A DNA stretch of 64,000 bases from an uncultured Alphaproteobacteria bacterium (GCA_902826695.1 CADEFU010000003.1:1-64000); one strand, 5' to 3'. Shown: positions 16,395 through 26,062, counted from the first letter of the stretch. Numbers and translations: made by a program. The notes: generated by a model from the sequence alone, not told the origin.

Positions 16395-17738
16395 ATGGAC
16401 GAAGCAGAACGCCGCAAACAGGTCATCGGCGCGGGCGAAAGCGACATCACGCGCTGGTCCGACCCGACGCAACTCGAACCGGCGTGGGACGCGCGTGCCG
16501 CCGTTGCCGCAAACCTGATCCCCGCCGGCACCCGCGTGCTCGACATCGGCTGCGGCGCGATGGCACTCGAGCGCTACCTGCCTTACGCCTGCACCTACCA
16601 ACCGTCGGACATTGTCGCCCGCGACGCCCGCACGGTCGTTGCCGACTTGAACGCTGGTGGCCCACCATTGGAAGCCGTCGGCCGAGCCGACCTGATCGTG
16701 ATGCTGGGGGTTTGGGAATACATCTACAAACCCGAAGCTCTATTCGCCGCCTTTGCCGCCACCGGTAAGCCGATCCTGTGCAGCTACTGCGACGCGACGC
16801 TCACGCCGGACGCCGCCCGCCGCCGCAGCCTCGGATGGGTCAACGACTTCAAGCTGCCTGAGCTCCTCGCGCTGGCGCGCGCGAGCGGCTACTTCCCAAC
16901 AGTCGTCAAGCAGATCGACGCGCTGCAATTCTTGATCCGCTTTGACCGCCGTCCGTTGCCGCCGCGCCCCGCATCGAAGCGCGTGCACGTTATCTCGTAC
17001 TACAACGCCGGCAATTTCGGTGACCGGCTCGGCTATCACCTCGTGAACGAGATACTGCCGCCGCACGCCGAGGTCACCTGGGGGACGCTCCGCCCGGCGG
17101 CACCGGTACCGTCGGACACCGATCTGCTGATCCTCGGTATCGGCAACAGCCTTTTCGGTGAGTTGATCGACGACCATTTGCTGGCCGCAGTCGCAAAATC
17201 AAAGGCCGCGATTGGCATCTTCGGCACCCAGTACCGCGAACATTTACCGGCAGACAAGCTGCACAAGCTAATCGCCTCGCTCACACGCTGGTACGCGCGC
17301 TACGAGGAAGACGTCCTGCTCTATGGCCGCGGCGCTGACAACGTGACCCACCTAGGCGATTGGTTGATCAACGCGTTCCCCATGACCCCCGCGGACACCG
17401 ACCAACTTCTGCGCATCGATGGCACTGTCCTGCAAAACCTGCCGATCGACCGCACGATCCAACAGATTCAGCGTCACAAGCGCGTCCTGTCAGAACGCCT
17501 CCACCCGCTACTCTGCGCTCTCACCAGCGCCGAGCGGGTCGCCTACGTCGAGCAGCGTGAGGTAGACGGCAAGATCGTTTCCGGCAAATTCCGCTCGATG
17601 CTCATCGATGTCTTCGGCCAAACCTACCCCGAAAACACGCCTTGGATCGTCGATCGCGGCCGCGTCGCGCTTTACAAGGCAAAGGTGCGCGCCAACACCG
17701 ACGCGCTGAAATCACACATCGCCGCGCTTCTGACGTAA
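16395..17738 (+). CDS. Methyltransferase-polysaccharide pyruvyl transferase fusion protein
   Basis: The product is 447 residues with two apparent domains. Residues ~20-185 look like a SAM-dependent methyltransferase: motif I RVLDIGCGAMALERYLP (~47-63), acidic SDIVARD, then RADLIVMLGVWEYI. Residues ~196-447 resemble polysaccharide pyruvyl transferase-like enzymes: HVISYYNAGNFGDRLGYHL (N204..GD210), LLILGIGNS, FGTQYRE, DVLLYGRGADN. This suggests a glycan-modifying enzyme with two activities or a degenerate first domain. The 3' end overlaps the convergent TPR-glycosyltransferase gene by 27 bp. Domain calls come from motif recognition, so the exact acceptor is unknown. Confidence 0.75.
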   Translation: MDEAERRKQVIGAGESDITRWSDPTQLEPAWDARAAVAANLIPAGTRVLDIGCGAMALERYLPYACTYQPSDIVARDARTVVADLNAGGPPLEAVGRADLIVMLGVWEYIYKPEALFAAFAATGKPILCSYCDATLTPDAARRRSLGWVNDFKLPELLALARASGYFPTVVKQIDALQFLIRFDRRPLPPRPASKRVHVISYYNAGNFGDRLGYHLVNEILPPHAEVTWGTLRPAAPVPSDTDLLILGIGNSLFGELIDDHLLAAVAKSKAAIGIFGTQYREHLPADKLHKLIASLTRWYARYEEDVLLYGRGADNVTHLGDWLINAFPMTPADTDQLLRIDGTVLQNLPIDRTIQQIQRHKRVLSERLHPLLCALTSAERVAYVEQREVDGKIVSGKFRSMLIDVFGQTYPENTPWIVDRGRVALYKAKVRANTDALKSHIAALLT

Positions 17739-19916
17739 CGCCGAAAGCGCGTCCCGCACCTCATCAAGCACGTCATCCCATTCGCCGTGCTCGCGCTGCC
17801 GGAACAACCGCGCTGTCGGATACCACGCGGACCTATCGCCGGCGGTCAACCACCGCCAATCGACCCGCGTGGCCAACATGATCCACACCGGCACGCCGAG
17901 CGCTCCGGCCAAATGCGCGACCGATGTATCCACTGTGATCACGAGATCAAGCGCCGCCATCATCGCCGCCGTCTCGCTAAAGTCCGTGAGCAGCGCCCGA
18001 TGGTCGATGACCCCGCTATCGGCCAGCGCCGCTTCATCCGCCGCCCGCACATCCTTCTGCACGGAAAAGTAAGTGACGCCCTCAACACCCAACACGCGCC
18101 GCGTCTTCTCGAAAGGAATCGACCGCGCCCAATCCGCCTGATGCTGCGGATTGCCCGACCAGGCGATGCCGACCCGCAAGCCTCGCCCGGGCGCCAAACG
18201 TGCACGCCACGTCTCGACCAACGCGTCATCCGCGCGCAAATACGGAACCTGCGCCGGCACCGTCTGAAGCGTTGTCGCTGCAAGCAGCGGCGCCGACATG
18301 AGCGGAAACGCGTAGTCCACCGATGGCACGGCACCATCCGACACGATTTCGATGTCCTCGCCCAAGCTCGCAAGCAGTCGCGCAAGGGCAGGGTAGGTCA
18401 GCACCGAAACCTTCACTCCCTGGTCCGCAAACACCCGCGCATAGCGCGCAAACTGAATGATGTCGCCAAGCCCCTGCTCGCGATAAAGCATCAACCGCTT
18501 GCCCTTCACGTCATCCAGCGACGAAGGTTCAGGCAAATCGAAATTCGGCACCTTTACAAATGGCTCGTCGCCCCGCCGCCGCCACTCATACGCGGCAAAG
18601 CCTTCTGGAAGGCGCCCCTCGGTGAGCAGCGCGAGCGCTCGATGGAAGTGCACGCCCGTCAAGTCCGGTTGCTCGACGATTGCCCGGTCAAAAGCCGCAA
18701 CCGCCTCGTTGAAGCGATGCAGCGCGTACAAAACCGCCCCTTTCGTCAGCCACAGATCGGCATTGTGCGGCGCATCACGCAAACTCGCGTCGCACGTCGC
18801 GATGGCTTCATCGCCGCGCTTCAGCCGCACCAACGCCGCGCCCAGATTCTGCAGCACGATCCAATTGCGCGGATCGATCTTGAGCGCCTTCTCGAAACAC
18901 GCCAACGCCTCGGCTGTACGCCCTAACTCATCGAGCAGCACGCCGCGCGCATTGTGCAGGCTCAGATCGTCGCCTGTGAGCGCGAGCGCGCGATCGCAAT
19001 CGGACAGCGCCTCTTCGCGCCGCCCAAGCTCTCGCCGTACCCCGACACGAAAGCTCAACGCCACCGCGTTGCCCGGCTCGATCGTCAACACGCGGTCAAG
19101 ATCGAACGCCGCCGCTGGCAAGTTCCCAAGCCCTTTCGCTGCCCGCGCACGACCCAGGTGAGCGCTCGCTTCGCCGGGACGCACCGTTAGCGCCTGGTTG
19201 AAAGCCGCGATAGCCGCGTCGAACCTCTCCCGCTCGAGTTGGACGGTACCGAGCCCCGCCCAAGCCCCCCAATGCCGCGCATCGCGCGCGATAGCCTTCT
19301 CAAAGCTCTCGACAGCTTCTGCCGCTCGGCCGAGTGCCCGCAGAGCCTCGCCGCGCAACGCCAAGGTCGCAGCTAGCCCGTCTTTTTCTGTTCGAGCGCC
19401 AACCCCGGCATCGGTCGCAAGCGCGGCGTCGAAATCGGCCAGTGCTTCCTCGGCACGCTGAAGCGCCAACAGCGCAACACCCCGGTCGTTCAGCGCTACC
19501 GCGTCATTGGGCTCGAGCGCCAGCACGCGCGCATAACAAGCAACCGCCTCCTCATGCCGCTTCAACTCGATCAGCACGCCGCCAAGCTGCTTCAGCGCGC
19601 CGAGCGGAGCCTCCGGACGCAAAGCCACCGCACGTTCGAAACTCGCGGCCGCGTCCGTAAGCTGTCCGAGTTGCCGGAGCACGCGTCCGTAGTTCAGTTG
19701 AGCCCCTGCATGTTGAGGCGCGGCAAGCGTCGCGCGCCGCAATGCATCGGCGGCCGCCGCAAACTCCTTTGCCTGCGCCAACGCAATGCCGAGTAGGTTG
19801 AGCGCGTCCACATTGCCGGGTTCGCGCCTCACAATCTCGTGCAACGCGGTGCGCGCCTCGCGAAGTGCCCCGCGCTGGAGCAATTGCGCAGCCTGGGCGA
19901 TCGCCTGTTGCGTCAC
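17712..19916 (-). CDS. TPR protein with C-terminal GT9/heptosyltransferase-like domain
   Basis: A 734-residue protein. About the first 430 residues are serial 34-residue tetratricopeptide repeats (for example NVDALNLLGIALAQAKEFAAA, NWIVLQNLGAALVRLKRGDEA). The C-terminal ~300 residues (RLMLYREQGLGDIIQFARYARVF...GLRVGIAWSGNPQHQADWARS...DLVITVDTSVAHLAGALGVPVWIML) carry the glycosyltransferase family 9/ADP-heptosyltransferase-type signature. A TPR-guided glycosyltransferase acting on a protein or surface glycan is inferred. Its ATG overlaps the stop of the upstream cyclase-RDD gene (ATGA), so they form an operon. The 3' end overlaps the convergent fusion gene at 16395-17738. Confidence 0.85.
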   Translation of the reverse strand: MTQQAIAQAAQLLQRGALREARTALHEIVRREPGNVDALNLLGIALAQAKEFAAAADALRRATLAAPQHAGAQLNYGRVLRQLGQLTDAAASFERAVALRPEAPLGALKQLGGVLIELKRHEEAVACYARVLALEPNDAVALNDRGVALLALQRAEEALADFDAALATDAGVGARTEKDGLAATLALRGEALRALGRAAEAVESFEKAIARDARHWGAWAGLGTVQLERERFDAAIAAFNQALTVRPGEASAHLGRARAAKGLGNLPAAAFDLDRVLTIEPGNAVALSFRVGVRRELGRREEALSDCDRALALTGDDLSLHNARGVLLDELGRTAEALACFEKALKIDPRNWIVLQNLGAALVRLKRGDEAIATCDASLRDAPHNADLWLTKGAVLYALHRFNEAVAAFDRAIVEQPDLTGVHFHRALALLTEGRLPEGFAAYEWRRRGDEPFVKVPNFDLPEPSSLDDVKGKRLMLYREQGLGDIIQFARYARVFADQGVKVSVLTYPALARLLASLGEDIEIVSDGAVPSVDYAFPLMSAPLLAATTLQTVPAQVPYLRADDALVETWRARLAPGRGLRVGIAWSGNPQHQADWARSIPFEKTRRVLGVEGVTYFSVQKDVRAADEAALADSGVIDHRALLTDFSETAAMMAALDLVITVDTSVAHLAGALGVPVWIMLATRVDWRWLTAGDRSAWYPTARLFRQREHGEWDDVLDEVRDALSALRQKRGDV

Positions 19917-21139
19917 TTCGCGTCGTGCACGTAGCTGCCGGAGAACACGTCGTGCAGCATCTGCCGCCTCTTCGAGGCCAGCGCCATAAGGATACCCAGC
20001 AACGCCGGCGCGACCGACACGATCTTGCTGAAGTTGCGCACGGCAGCCTGAACCAGGCCAACCGGCGCGCCGTCAGTCCCCGACACCCGCAAACCCATGA
20101 CGAGCTTGCCTGGCGACGCCCCGCGCGTCAGCAACCCCTCGGTCAGAATGAGCAGCAGCATGTAAATCGCAAGCGCCGCCGCATACAGCGGCGGCCGTGT
20201 AATCTCGTTCTTGCGTCCACCGTCGAGCAGCGCCTCGCGGCTCGTCTGTTCGCCAGCGCCATTGCGCTTCGTTTCCACCACAGTCCGGCGATAGCTTTGC
20301 CGCACGAAGCCAAGGAAATTTCGCTCCACCGTCGAACGCACCGTCGTACGCGACGTCGTCCCACCATCGGCGATCTCGAACGTGGGCAGATCAGTCGCAA
20401 TCGTCCGCTCGCTCGCGAGCCATGTGAATGGCGCGCCGATCGTGAACAGCGGCCCCGCCTGAGTCGCCACCGCAAGCCCGAAAGCCAAAGCGCAAGCGAG
20501 AAACGCATCGATAATCCCAGCCCCAAGCCGAAGCGGCAGCAACGCTGGCGCTTTCAGCTTCACGGGGGCCTCGCCACGCCCGACCGTCGTCACCCCGATC
20601 GGCAGCGAAGGTGCTGCATCGTGCGCGACGACGAAGACCGGAACCTGCTCGGCGATATTCTTGACCTGCTGATTTCCCATGAAGCTGAAGCCGAGCGACA
20701 GCTTGTTCTTCACCTGATCGTGTACCGAGCCTGAAATCAGAATCCCGCCCGGCGTCGCCAGCCCCTGCAGGCGCGACGCGATGTTCACGCCCTCGCCGAA
20801 GATGTCGTGATCGTCGAGCATCACGTCGCCAAGATTTATGCCGATGCGGAAATCCATCCGCTCGCGCTCTGGCAGGCTCTCGTTCTGAGCTTTGAGCTCG
20901 CGCTGAATCTCGACCGCGCATTGCACGGACTCAACCACGCTGGCGAAGTCGGCAAGCACCGCGTCGCCCGACCAGCTGACCACGCGCCCATGGTGACGTT
21001 CGATAAACGCCTGCATGAGCTCGCGGTACTCCTTCAGCCGCTTCAAGGTGCCGTGCTCGTCCGCACCCATAAGGCGGCTATAGCCGACGACATCGGCGCA
21101 GAAGATGGTCGTGAGCTTACGCTTGACGGAATGAACCAA
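19913..21139 (-). CDS. Class III adenylate/guanylate cyclase fused to RDD membrane domain
   Basis: About 408 residues. Residues ~5-165 form a class III cyclase catalytic domain: KRKLTTIFCADVVGYSRLM (first metal Asp), VVSWSGDAVLADF (second acidic site), RIGINLGDVMLDDHDIFGEGVNIASRLQ (transition-state Asn and Arg). After a linker comes an RDD-type domain: LPLRLGAGIIDAFLACALAFG, a ~95-residue loop, YAAALAIYMLLLILTEGLL, and GASPGKLVMGLRVSGTDGAPVG. RDD proteins are membrane proteins of varied role. The start is uncertain: TTG 21139 fits homologues beginning just before the cyclase fold, while TTG 21199 is the longest reading. It is the first gene of an operon with the TPR-glycosyltransferase. Confidence 0.85.
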   Translation of the reverse strand: MVHSVKRKLTTIFCADVVGYSRLMGADEHGTLKRLKEYRELMQAFIERHHGRVVSWSGDAVLADFASVVESVQCAVEIQRELKAQNESLPERERMDFRIGINLGDVMLDDHDIFGEGVNIASRLQGLATPGGILISGSVHDQVKNKLSLGFSFMGNQQVKNIAEQVPVFVVAHDAAPSLPIGVTTVGRGEAPVKLKAPALLPLRLGAGIIDAFLACALAFGLAVATQAGPLFTIGAPFTWLASERTIATDLPTFEIADGGTTSRTTVRSTVERNFLGFVRQSYRRTVVETKRNGAGEQTSREALLDGGRKNEITRPPLYAAALAIYMLLLILTEGLLTRGASPGKLVMGLRVSGTDGAPVGLVQAAVRNFSKIVSVAPALLGILMALASKRRQMLHDVFSGSYVHDAK

Positions 21140-21259
21140 GAGGGGACCGCATCGAAAACTGGCGTGAGACCGCGCCCTTATAGCGGTGCCGCGAACCAAT
21201 GTGCAGCCTGCCCATAGCGCGCCGCGGCAGGCAGCCCAGAAAATCGCCCTTTTTCAACA

Positions 21260-21287
21260 AAAACGGCGGCCCGAAGACCGCCGTTTT
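21260..21287 (-). terminator. Terminator of the TonB receptor gene
   Basis: AAAACGGCGG (21260-21269) pairs with CCGCCGTTTT (21278-21287). On the minus strand the stem ends in a T run (GTTTTTGTTGAAAAAGG). It lies 23 nt after the receptor stop codon. Confidence 0.85.
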
Positions 21288-21309
21288 CATGTTGCGAAGT
21301 CAGCGATAG

Positions 21310-24300
21310 CTAGAAGCGCGTCGTCATGCTGACGAACACTTGGCGTCCCATTGAGTCGTAGACCACCGGATAGGTGTTCGCGTTCCCGAACGGCGGGCTG
21401 GAAATGCCGTGGAACTGCGAGTCGATCAGCGGCGGATCCTCGTCAACGACGTTGTTGATGCCGCCAAGCAGGCGAACGTTGTCCGTGATGTTCCAATCTA
21501 CACCAAGGTCAAAGTAGTCGTACGCAGGGATCGAAGCGTCGCTCAAATCGCCCAATGGTCCACCGGCCGGGAAGTCGAACACCGAACTCGCGCCGCTGTT
21601 CGCATCCAATTCGACGCCGCTGATGTGCCGCCAGGCGACCGTAAAGTTGACATCGAACGGCGCGCTCCACGTCACCCGCGCCTTGTGCTTCCACTCTGGT
21701 ACCGGGTTTCCGCAAACAAGGCCGAAGAAGCCCACGCAGTCAAACGACTCGAACCCGAGACCGTAGTTCGTCTCGGCCTTGTCCACGTAGGTACCTGAAA
21801 AGCCGAGCGTCATCGTGCCTGCTTCGGCGTCCCCAAGATCGAAGCGGTAGTTCGCTTCGACATCGACGCCGCGCGTGTTGACCGTGCCCGAGTTGACCAC
21901 GAGGCTGTCAACGCCCACGCCCAACGTCGTGCTGTTGCTGAGCACGCCCGTGACTGGATCGCGATTGATCAGGGCACACGTCAACGGGTTGTTGTTGACG
22001 GCACAGTCGCCGACGATCGCCGTCTGCGAAATCACCGTAATCTGATCTTCAATTTCGATGTCGTAGTAGTCGATCGTCGCATTGAAGCCTTTGAGGAACG
22101 TCGGCGTGAACACCAAGCCGAACGACTTCGTGTCCGAAGACTCAGGCTTTAGGCTGGCGTTGCCGCCGAACTGGCCAGAACACTGTGCGGCCGGACATTG
22201 GAAGGCGCCGCCGCCGTTCGGATCGGTGAACGCGTTGAACTGCGCCAGCGACAAGCCGGTGTTCGCACACTGCGCTGCAGTGTAGAAGTTCGTGCCTGGG
22301 CTGCTGCTGCTGGTCAGTGCGCACGGATCGGTGCCGCCCCACAAACCCTGGAACGAAGGTGTGAACAGCTCGATCACGTTTGGCGCGCGCACGGCATGCT
22401 GGAACGAACCGCGCAACCTCACGTCGTCGACGGGCATCCATGAGCCCGCATACTTGTAAGTGTGCGTGAGGCCCGAGAGGTCGTAATCGGATATACGATA
22501 GCCGCCGGTGACTTCGACGAGCTTGGCAAACGGCTGATCCTGCAAGATCGGGATCTGCACCTCGCCGAACGCTTCCCAAACGTCGAAGTGACCATCGACG
22601 TTCGGTGTCGCGCCACCTTGGCCCAGCAAGTCGCCGGAGCTGAACACGTCGTCCGAAATGTGCTTCAGGGCATTGAAGCGATACTCCGCACCCAAGGCCA
22701 TCTGGATCGGATCGGCGGCCCACGGACTGGTGGCGCCGATATCGCCGTTCAACGACGCACTGACGATCTGCTCTTCCGTTGTCGTCTTCTGAATGCCGGT
22801 GCCGCTCATATACGCAATGGCTTCGCGCGAGAGTTCACCAAAGCTGAAGATGTTGGCTGGGATACAATTGGCATCCGAGCCGTCGAGCACGGAGGTACAA
22901 ACAGGCTGACCAAGCGTCGGCGAACCGACCCGGTTGTCGATCGCGACCAAAATTGCCCGCTGCGCACGGGTGCGCGACACGTCATTCAAGTAGGCGCGCG
23001 GCGTCGACGTCGTGCCGTACTGGGCATAAACGTCATAGTCCCAATCTTCGATCTGGCCGCGTATGCCGCCGACCAAACGATATGATGTCGACTGGAAATC
23101 GTCCTGGCGGCCGAGGTTCGTCTCGATAAACCGGCGGCCGATATTGACGGTCGCCGTCCCGGTCGTACCGAGATCGACGGGCGCTTGTGACCCGCAAAGT
23201 GCGTTGAGCGGAGTGAACACGTTCAGAACGTTCGTTCCGATCGTGGTCGTGCCTTCGGCAGCGCCCGTGTCGAGAAGTGGGTTGTCGCAGTTTACGAGGA
23301 AGTTGCCGCCGACCGGACCCGAGTTCGCAAAGAAGCCCGAAGCGGCGATCTGAGCGACTGTGCGGTCGTCCATGAAAGAAACGTCGGTGTAGAAATCGAC
23401 ATTGTCGTCGATCTGATAGTGCCCGCTGAAACCGAGCAGGTAACGGTCGTCGGGTCGCTGCAAGAAGTTCGTTGGGTTGAAGTTGAATGTATCCACCGAC
23501 GGCAAGAACTCGCGCAGCGTTCCGGGCGTGCCGGCGTTTGCAGTGAACCGTACGCCGGCATCCGTCGGGGTGATCGCGGTGAATCGACCGGTCGGACCAT
23601 TCGACGAACCCAAGCAGAAGAATCCGCCGGCATCGTCGCTGGCGATCGCGCAGGCCGAGTAGTCGCGCTCCGACTGCAGCAGCGCTTCGGCGTTCCGGTA
23701 CTGGATGTACGCCGTCATGTTGCCTTTGCCATCGGCGCTGTTCGAGCCCATGACGCCAAAGGCCGTGAAGACGCGTCCGTCGTTTACGTGCTTTTCCGGC
23801 ACGCGGAAGTTGGCGCCGGTGACGATGGCGCGCGTAACGGCGTCATCGTTATCGTGATCGTTGATCTGGTACGACGTTCCGACTTCCACGCCTTCGAAGT
23901 TCTTGCGGAAGATGAAGTTCACGACGCCGGCAACCGCGTCCGCGCCGTAGACGGCCGATGCGCCACCCGTCAGCACTTCGACGCGATCGATCATCGCAAC
24001 AGGAATATTGTTCAAGTCGGCGACAGGTGCGGCGATGTTCGCCGGATGCAACCGTTTGCCGTTGATCAGCACGAGCGTGCGGTTCGCGCCCAGACCGCGC
24101 AGGTCGACCGTTGCCGTGCCCGACGAGCCGTTCGAGACTTCCGCACCTTGGGTCGGGTTGACCTGCGGCAAGTCGTTCAGCAGCGTTTCAACCGAGGTTG
24201 TGCCGCTGATCTTCGCTTCGTTGCCGGTGATCGTCGAAACCGGCGACACCGATTTCAGGCCCTTTTGCGGGATGCGCGTACCGGTGACGGTCACCTTTTC

Positions 24301-24399
24301 CACGCTTGGCTCGTCGGCTCGCGCGACACCGGCGCTGAGTACCGTCGCGACCGCAGCCCCGGCCATCAACGTCGATTTGAAAGCTTTTGTTTTCAACAC
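21310..24399 (-). CDS. TonB-dependent outer-membrane receptor
   Basis: The product is 1029 residues with a signal peptide (TLMAGAAVATVLSAGVARA), a TonB-box-like start (EKVTVTGTRIP), a plug domain (SVETLLNDLPQVNP...VDLRGLGANRTLVLINGKRL...IDRVEVLTGGASAVYGADAVAGVVNFI) and a long barrel ending in VFVSMTTRF with the C-terminal Phe. The GTG at 24399 follows AGAAGGGGC, so it is preferred over the TTG at 24420. Receptors of this size in alphaproteobacteria often import glycans or peptides, but the ligand is unknown. It sits between the cyclase/TPR-glycosyltransferase operon and the TPR-hydroxylase operon, divergent from the latter. It has its own terminator. Confidence 0.95.
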   Translation of the reverse strand: MLKTKAFKSTLMAGAAVATVLSAGVARADEPSVEKVTVTGTRIPQKGLKSVSPVSTITGNEAKISGTTSVETLLNDLPQVNPTQGAEVSNGSSGTATVDLRGLGANRTLVLINGKRLHPANIAAPVADLNNIPVAMIDRVEVLTGGASAVYGADAVAGVVNFIFRKNFEGVEVGTSYQINDHDNDDAVTRAIVTGANFRVPEKHVNDGRVFTAFGVMGSNSADGKGNMTAYIQYRNAEALLQSERDYSACAIASDDAGGFFCLGSSNGPTGRFTAITPTDAGVRFTANAGTPGTLREFLPSVDTFNFNPTNFLQRPDDRYLLGFSGHYQIDDNVDFYTDVSFMDDRTVAQIAASGFFANSGPVGGNFLVNCDNPLLDTGAAEGTTTIGTNVLNVFTPLNALCGSQAPVDLGTTGTATVNIGRRFIETNLGRQDDFQSTSYRLVGGIRGQIEDWDYDVYAQYGTTSTPRAYLNDVSRTRAQRAILVAIDNRVGSPTLGQPVCTSVLDGSDANCIPANIFSFGELSREAIAYMSGTGIQKTTTEEQIVSASLNGDIGATSPWAADPIQMALGAEYRFNALKHISDDVFSSGDLLGQGGATPNVDGHFDVWEAFGEVQIPILQDQPFAKLVEVTGGYRISDYDLSGLTHTYKYAGSWMPVDDVRLRGSFQHAVRAPNVIELFTPSFQGLWGGTDPCALTSSSSPGTNFYTAAQCANTGLSLAQFNAFTDPNGGGAFQCPAAQCSGQFGGNASLKPESSDTKSFGLVFTPTFLKGFNATIDYYDIEIEDQITVISQTAIVGDCAVNNNPLTCALINRDPVTGVLSNSTTLGVGVDSLVVNSGTVNTRGVDVEANYRFDLGDAEAGTMTLGFSGTYVDKAETNYGLGFESFDCVGFFGLVCGNPVPEWKHKARVTWSAPFDVNFTVAWRHISGVELDANSGASSVFDFPAGGPLGDLSDASIPAYDYFDLGVDWNITDNVRLLGGINNVVDEDPPLIDSQFHGISSPPFGNANTYPVVYDSMGRQVFVSMTTRF

Positions 24400-24772
24400 G
24401 GCTTCGCCCCTTCTGCGCAAAAGCGCCTAGAATCCCAGAGACGCACATGGCGCCCACATCCGATTCGCTCACTGCTTTGGGCCGTATCATTCTTTTTACG
24501 AATGAGCGGCTGTTCCCCAGAGAATCGAATCATCCCTCTTGAGTGCGATTAGAGCGCGATTGAAAGTGACGTCCACGCTTTCACGGTTCGCGCGGTGTAG
24601 AAGGCAATCGCTTGTGTCGCGTTTGCATCAAGAGTCGCGCTGCAACCTGATCAACACGTCAGTCAAGAAATGTTTGTGTGCGGATCGTTTCCAAATAGAG
24701 TGCTCGCAATGATGCGTAAAAGCGTACCGCGGCGTGCATCGCAAGCTCAGCAACAGGGCGAGGTGTAGATCG
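24400..24772. other. 373-bp divergent intergenic region, no gene
   Basis: This lies between the start codons of the TonB receptor (minus) and the TPR-hydroxylase (plus). It is more A/T-rich than its surroundings (for example ATCATTCTTTTTACGAATGAG near 24487-24507) and has no convincing ORF, tRNA or hairpin. It should hold both divergent promoters. I see no clear consensus promoter. Confidence 0.6.
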
Positions 24773-26044
24773 ATGAGTGCACTGAACAATCTGATCGACT
24801 CAGCCCGCCGCGCCTCGCGTGCAGGCCGTCCTGACGAGGCTGCGCGCGCTTGGGAGAGAGTGCGCGAAACGGCCCCCGACAACGCCGAAGCAAACGCCTT
24901 CTTCGGCCACCTCGCACTGCGCCAGGGCGATCCGCGCAGCGCGATCGAGTGGCTTGAGCGAGCTGCGCGCGCCGCGCCGCGGGACGCGCTGATACCCTTA
25001 GGGTTGGCGAATGCGCATCGCATGCTTGGCGATGGCGCGGGCGAATTGGCGGCCTTCGACGCTGCGTTGAAGGCTGACGCTTACTGCTACCCAGCGTTAC
25101 TCGGAAAGGGTGCTCTGCTCGAGCGCCTCGGCCAGAGACGCCAGGCCGCCAGAGCCTTCACCGATGCCCTAAAGATAACGCCGGCCGAGGAACGCCTCTC
25201 GCCAGACCTGCGCGCGCTCGTGCAACGCGCCCGCGCTGCGGCCAGCGAAAACACCGCCTCACTCAACGGCTTTATCGAACAAAGACTCGGCAGACTGCGC
25301 GAGCTGCACACGGGCCAGCGCCTCGACCGGTTCGACGAATGCAAAGATGCGATGACCGGTGCCAAGAAGATCTACACGCAACAGCCCGTGATGCTGCACT
25401 TCCCACGCTTGCCCGCAATCCAGTTCTGCGACGACGCGGCCTTCCCCTGGCTAGCCGATCTTGAGGGCCACACGGCGACGATCGAAAACGAACTGAGCGC
25501 ACTACTCGATGCACGCGCGCCAGGCTTCCGCCCCTACATGAACCACCCGGACGGCGTACCGCTGAACGAGTCGGCCGCGCTGAACCGTTCGCCCGATTGG
25601 AGCGCCTACTTCTTCTGGGACGACGGCGCACGCGTTGACGCTAACTGCAGCCGATGCCCTAAGACCGCGGCCATCCTCGACGAGATGCCGCTGGCCGAGG
25701 TACCGGGATTCACGCCCGCGGCGTTTTTCTCATCGCTCACCCCCGGCGCTCGCATCCCGCCACACACGGGCGTCACCAACACGCGCCTGATCGTGCACCT
25801 GGGCCTGACTGTGCCGGACGGCTGCACGTTTCGTGTTGGCAACGACACGCGCGCCTGGCAACGGGGGAAAGCGTGGGTTTTCGACGACACGATCGAGCAC
25901 GAGGCGCACAACGCGAGCGCCCAAACCCGGGTCATCCTTATCTTCGACATCTGGAACCCGTACCTCTCACAAGCAGAGCGCGAACTTGTCTGCGCGCTTC
26001 TCGCGGCCCAGCGCGAGTACTATGCAACTGATTCCGCCCCCTAA
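24773..26044 (+). CDS. TPR protein with aspartyl/asparaginyl beta-hydroxylase domain
   Basis: A 423-residue protein. Residues ~1-150 are TPR-like helices (SARRASRAGRPDEAARAWERV, NAFFGHLALRQGDPRSAIEWL, YPALLGKGALLERLGQRRQAA). Residues ~210-410 match the AspH-type 2-oxoglutarate/Fe(II) hydroxylase. His331 (PPHTGVTNTRLIVHLGL) and His376 (DDTIEHEAHN) correspond to the two iron histidines, and the conserved end RVILIFDIWNPYLS is present. The role would be hydroxylation of Asp/Asn in a protein or peptide target selected by the TPRs. The ATG at 24773 is chosen over 24734 because AGGGCGAGG precedes it. It is the first gene of an operon with the sulfotransferase and PKHD oxygenase. Confidence 0.88.
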   Translation: MSALNNLIDSARRASRAGRPDEAARAWERVRETAPDNAEANAFFGHLALRQGDPRSAIEWLERAARAAPRDALIPLGLANAHRMLGDGAGELAAFDAALKADAYCYPALLGKGALLERLGQRRQAARAFTDALKITPAEERLSPDLRALVQRARAAASENTASLNGFIEQRLGRLRELHTGQRLDRFDECKDAMTGAKKIYTQQPVMLHFPRLPAIQFCDDAAFPWLADLEGHTATIENELSALLDARAPGFRPYMNHPDGVPLNESAALNRSPDWSAYFFWDDGARVDANCSRCPKTAAILDEMPLAEVPGFTPAAFFSSLTPGARIPPHTGVTNTRLIVHLGLTVPDGCTFRVGNDTRAWQRGKAWVFDDTIEHEAHNASAQTRVILIFDIWNPYLSQAERELVCALLAAQREYYATDSAP

Positions 26045-26062
26045 CGCGGACGAGCGAGTTCG

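Noticed and set aside
14921-16546. 541-residue minus-strand ORF opposite sppA
   Set aside because: It is the Arg/Asp/Leu-rich antisense shadow of a clearly conserved gene and has no start signal or recognisable domain.
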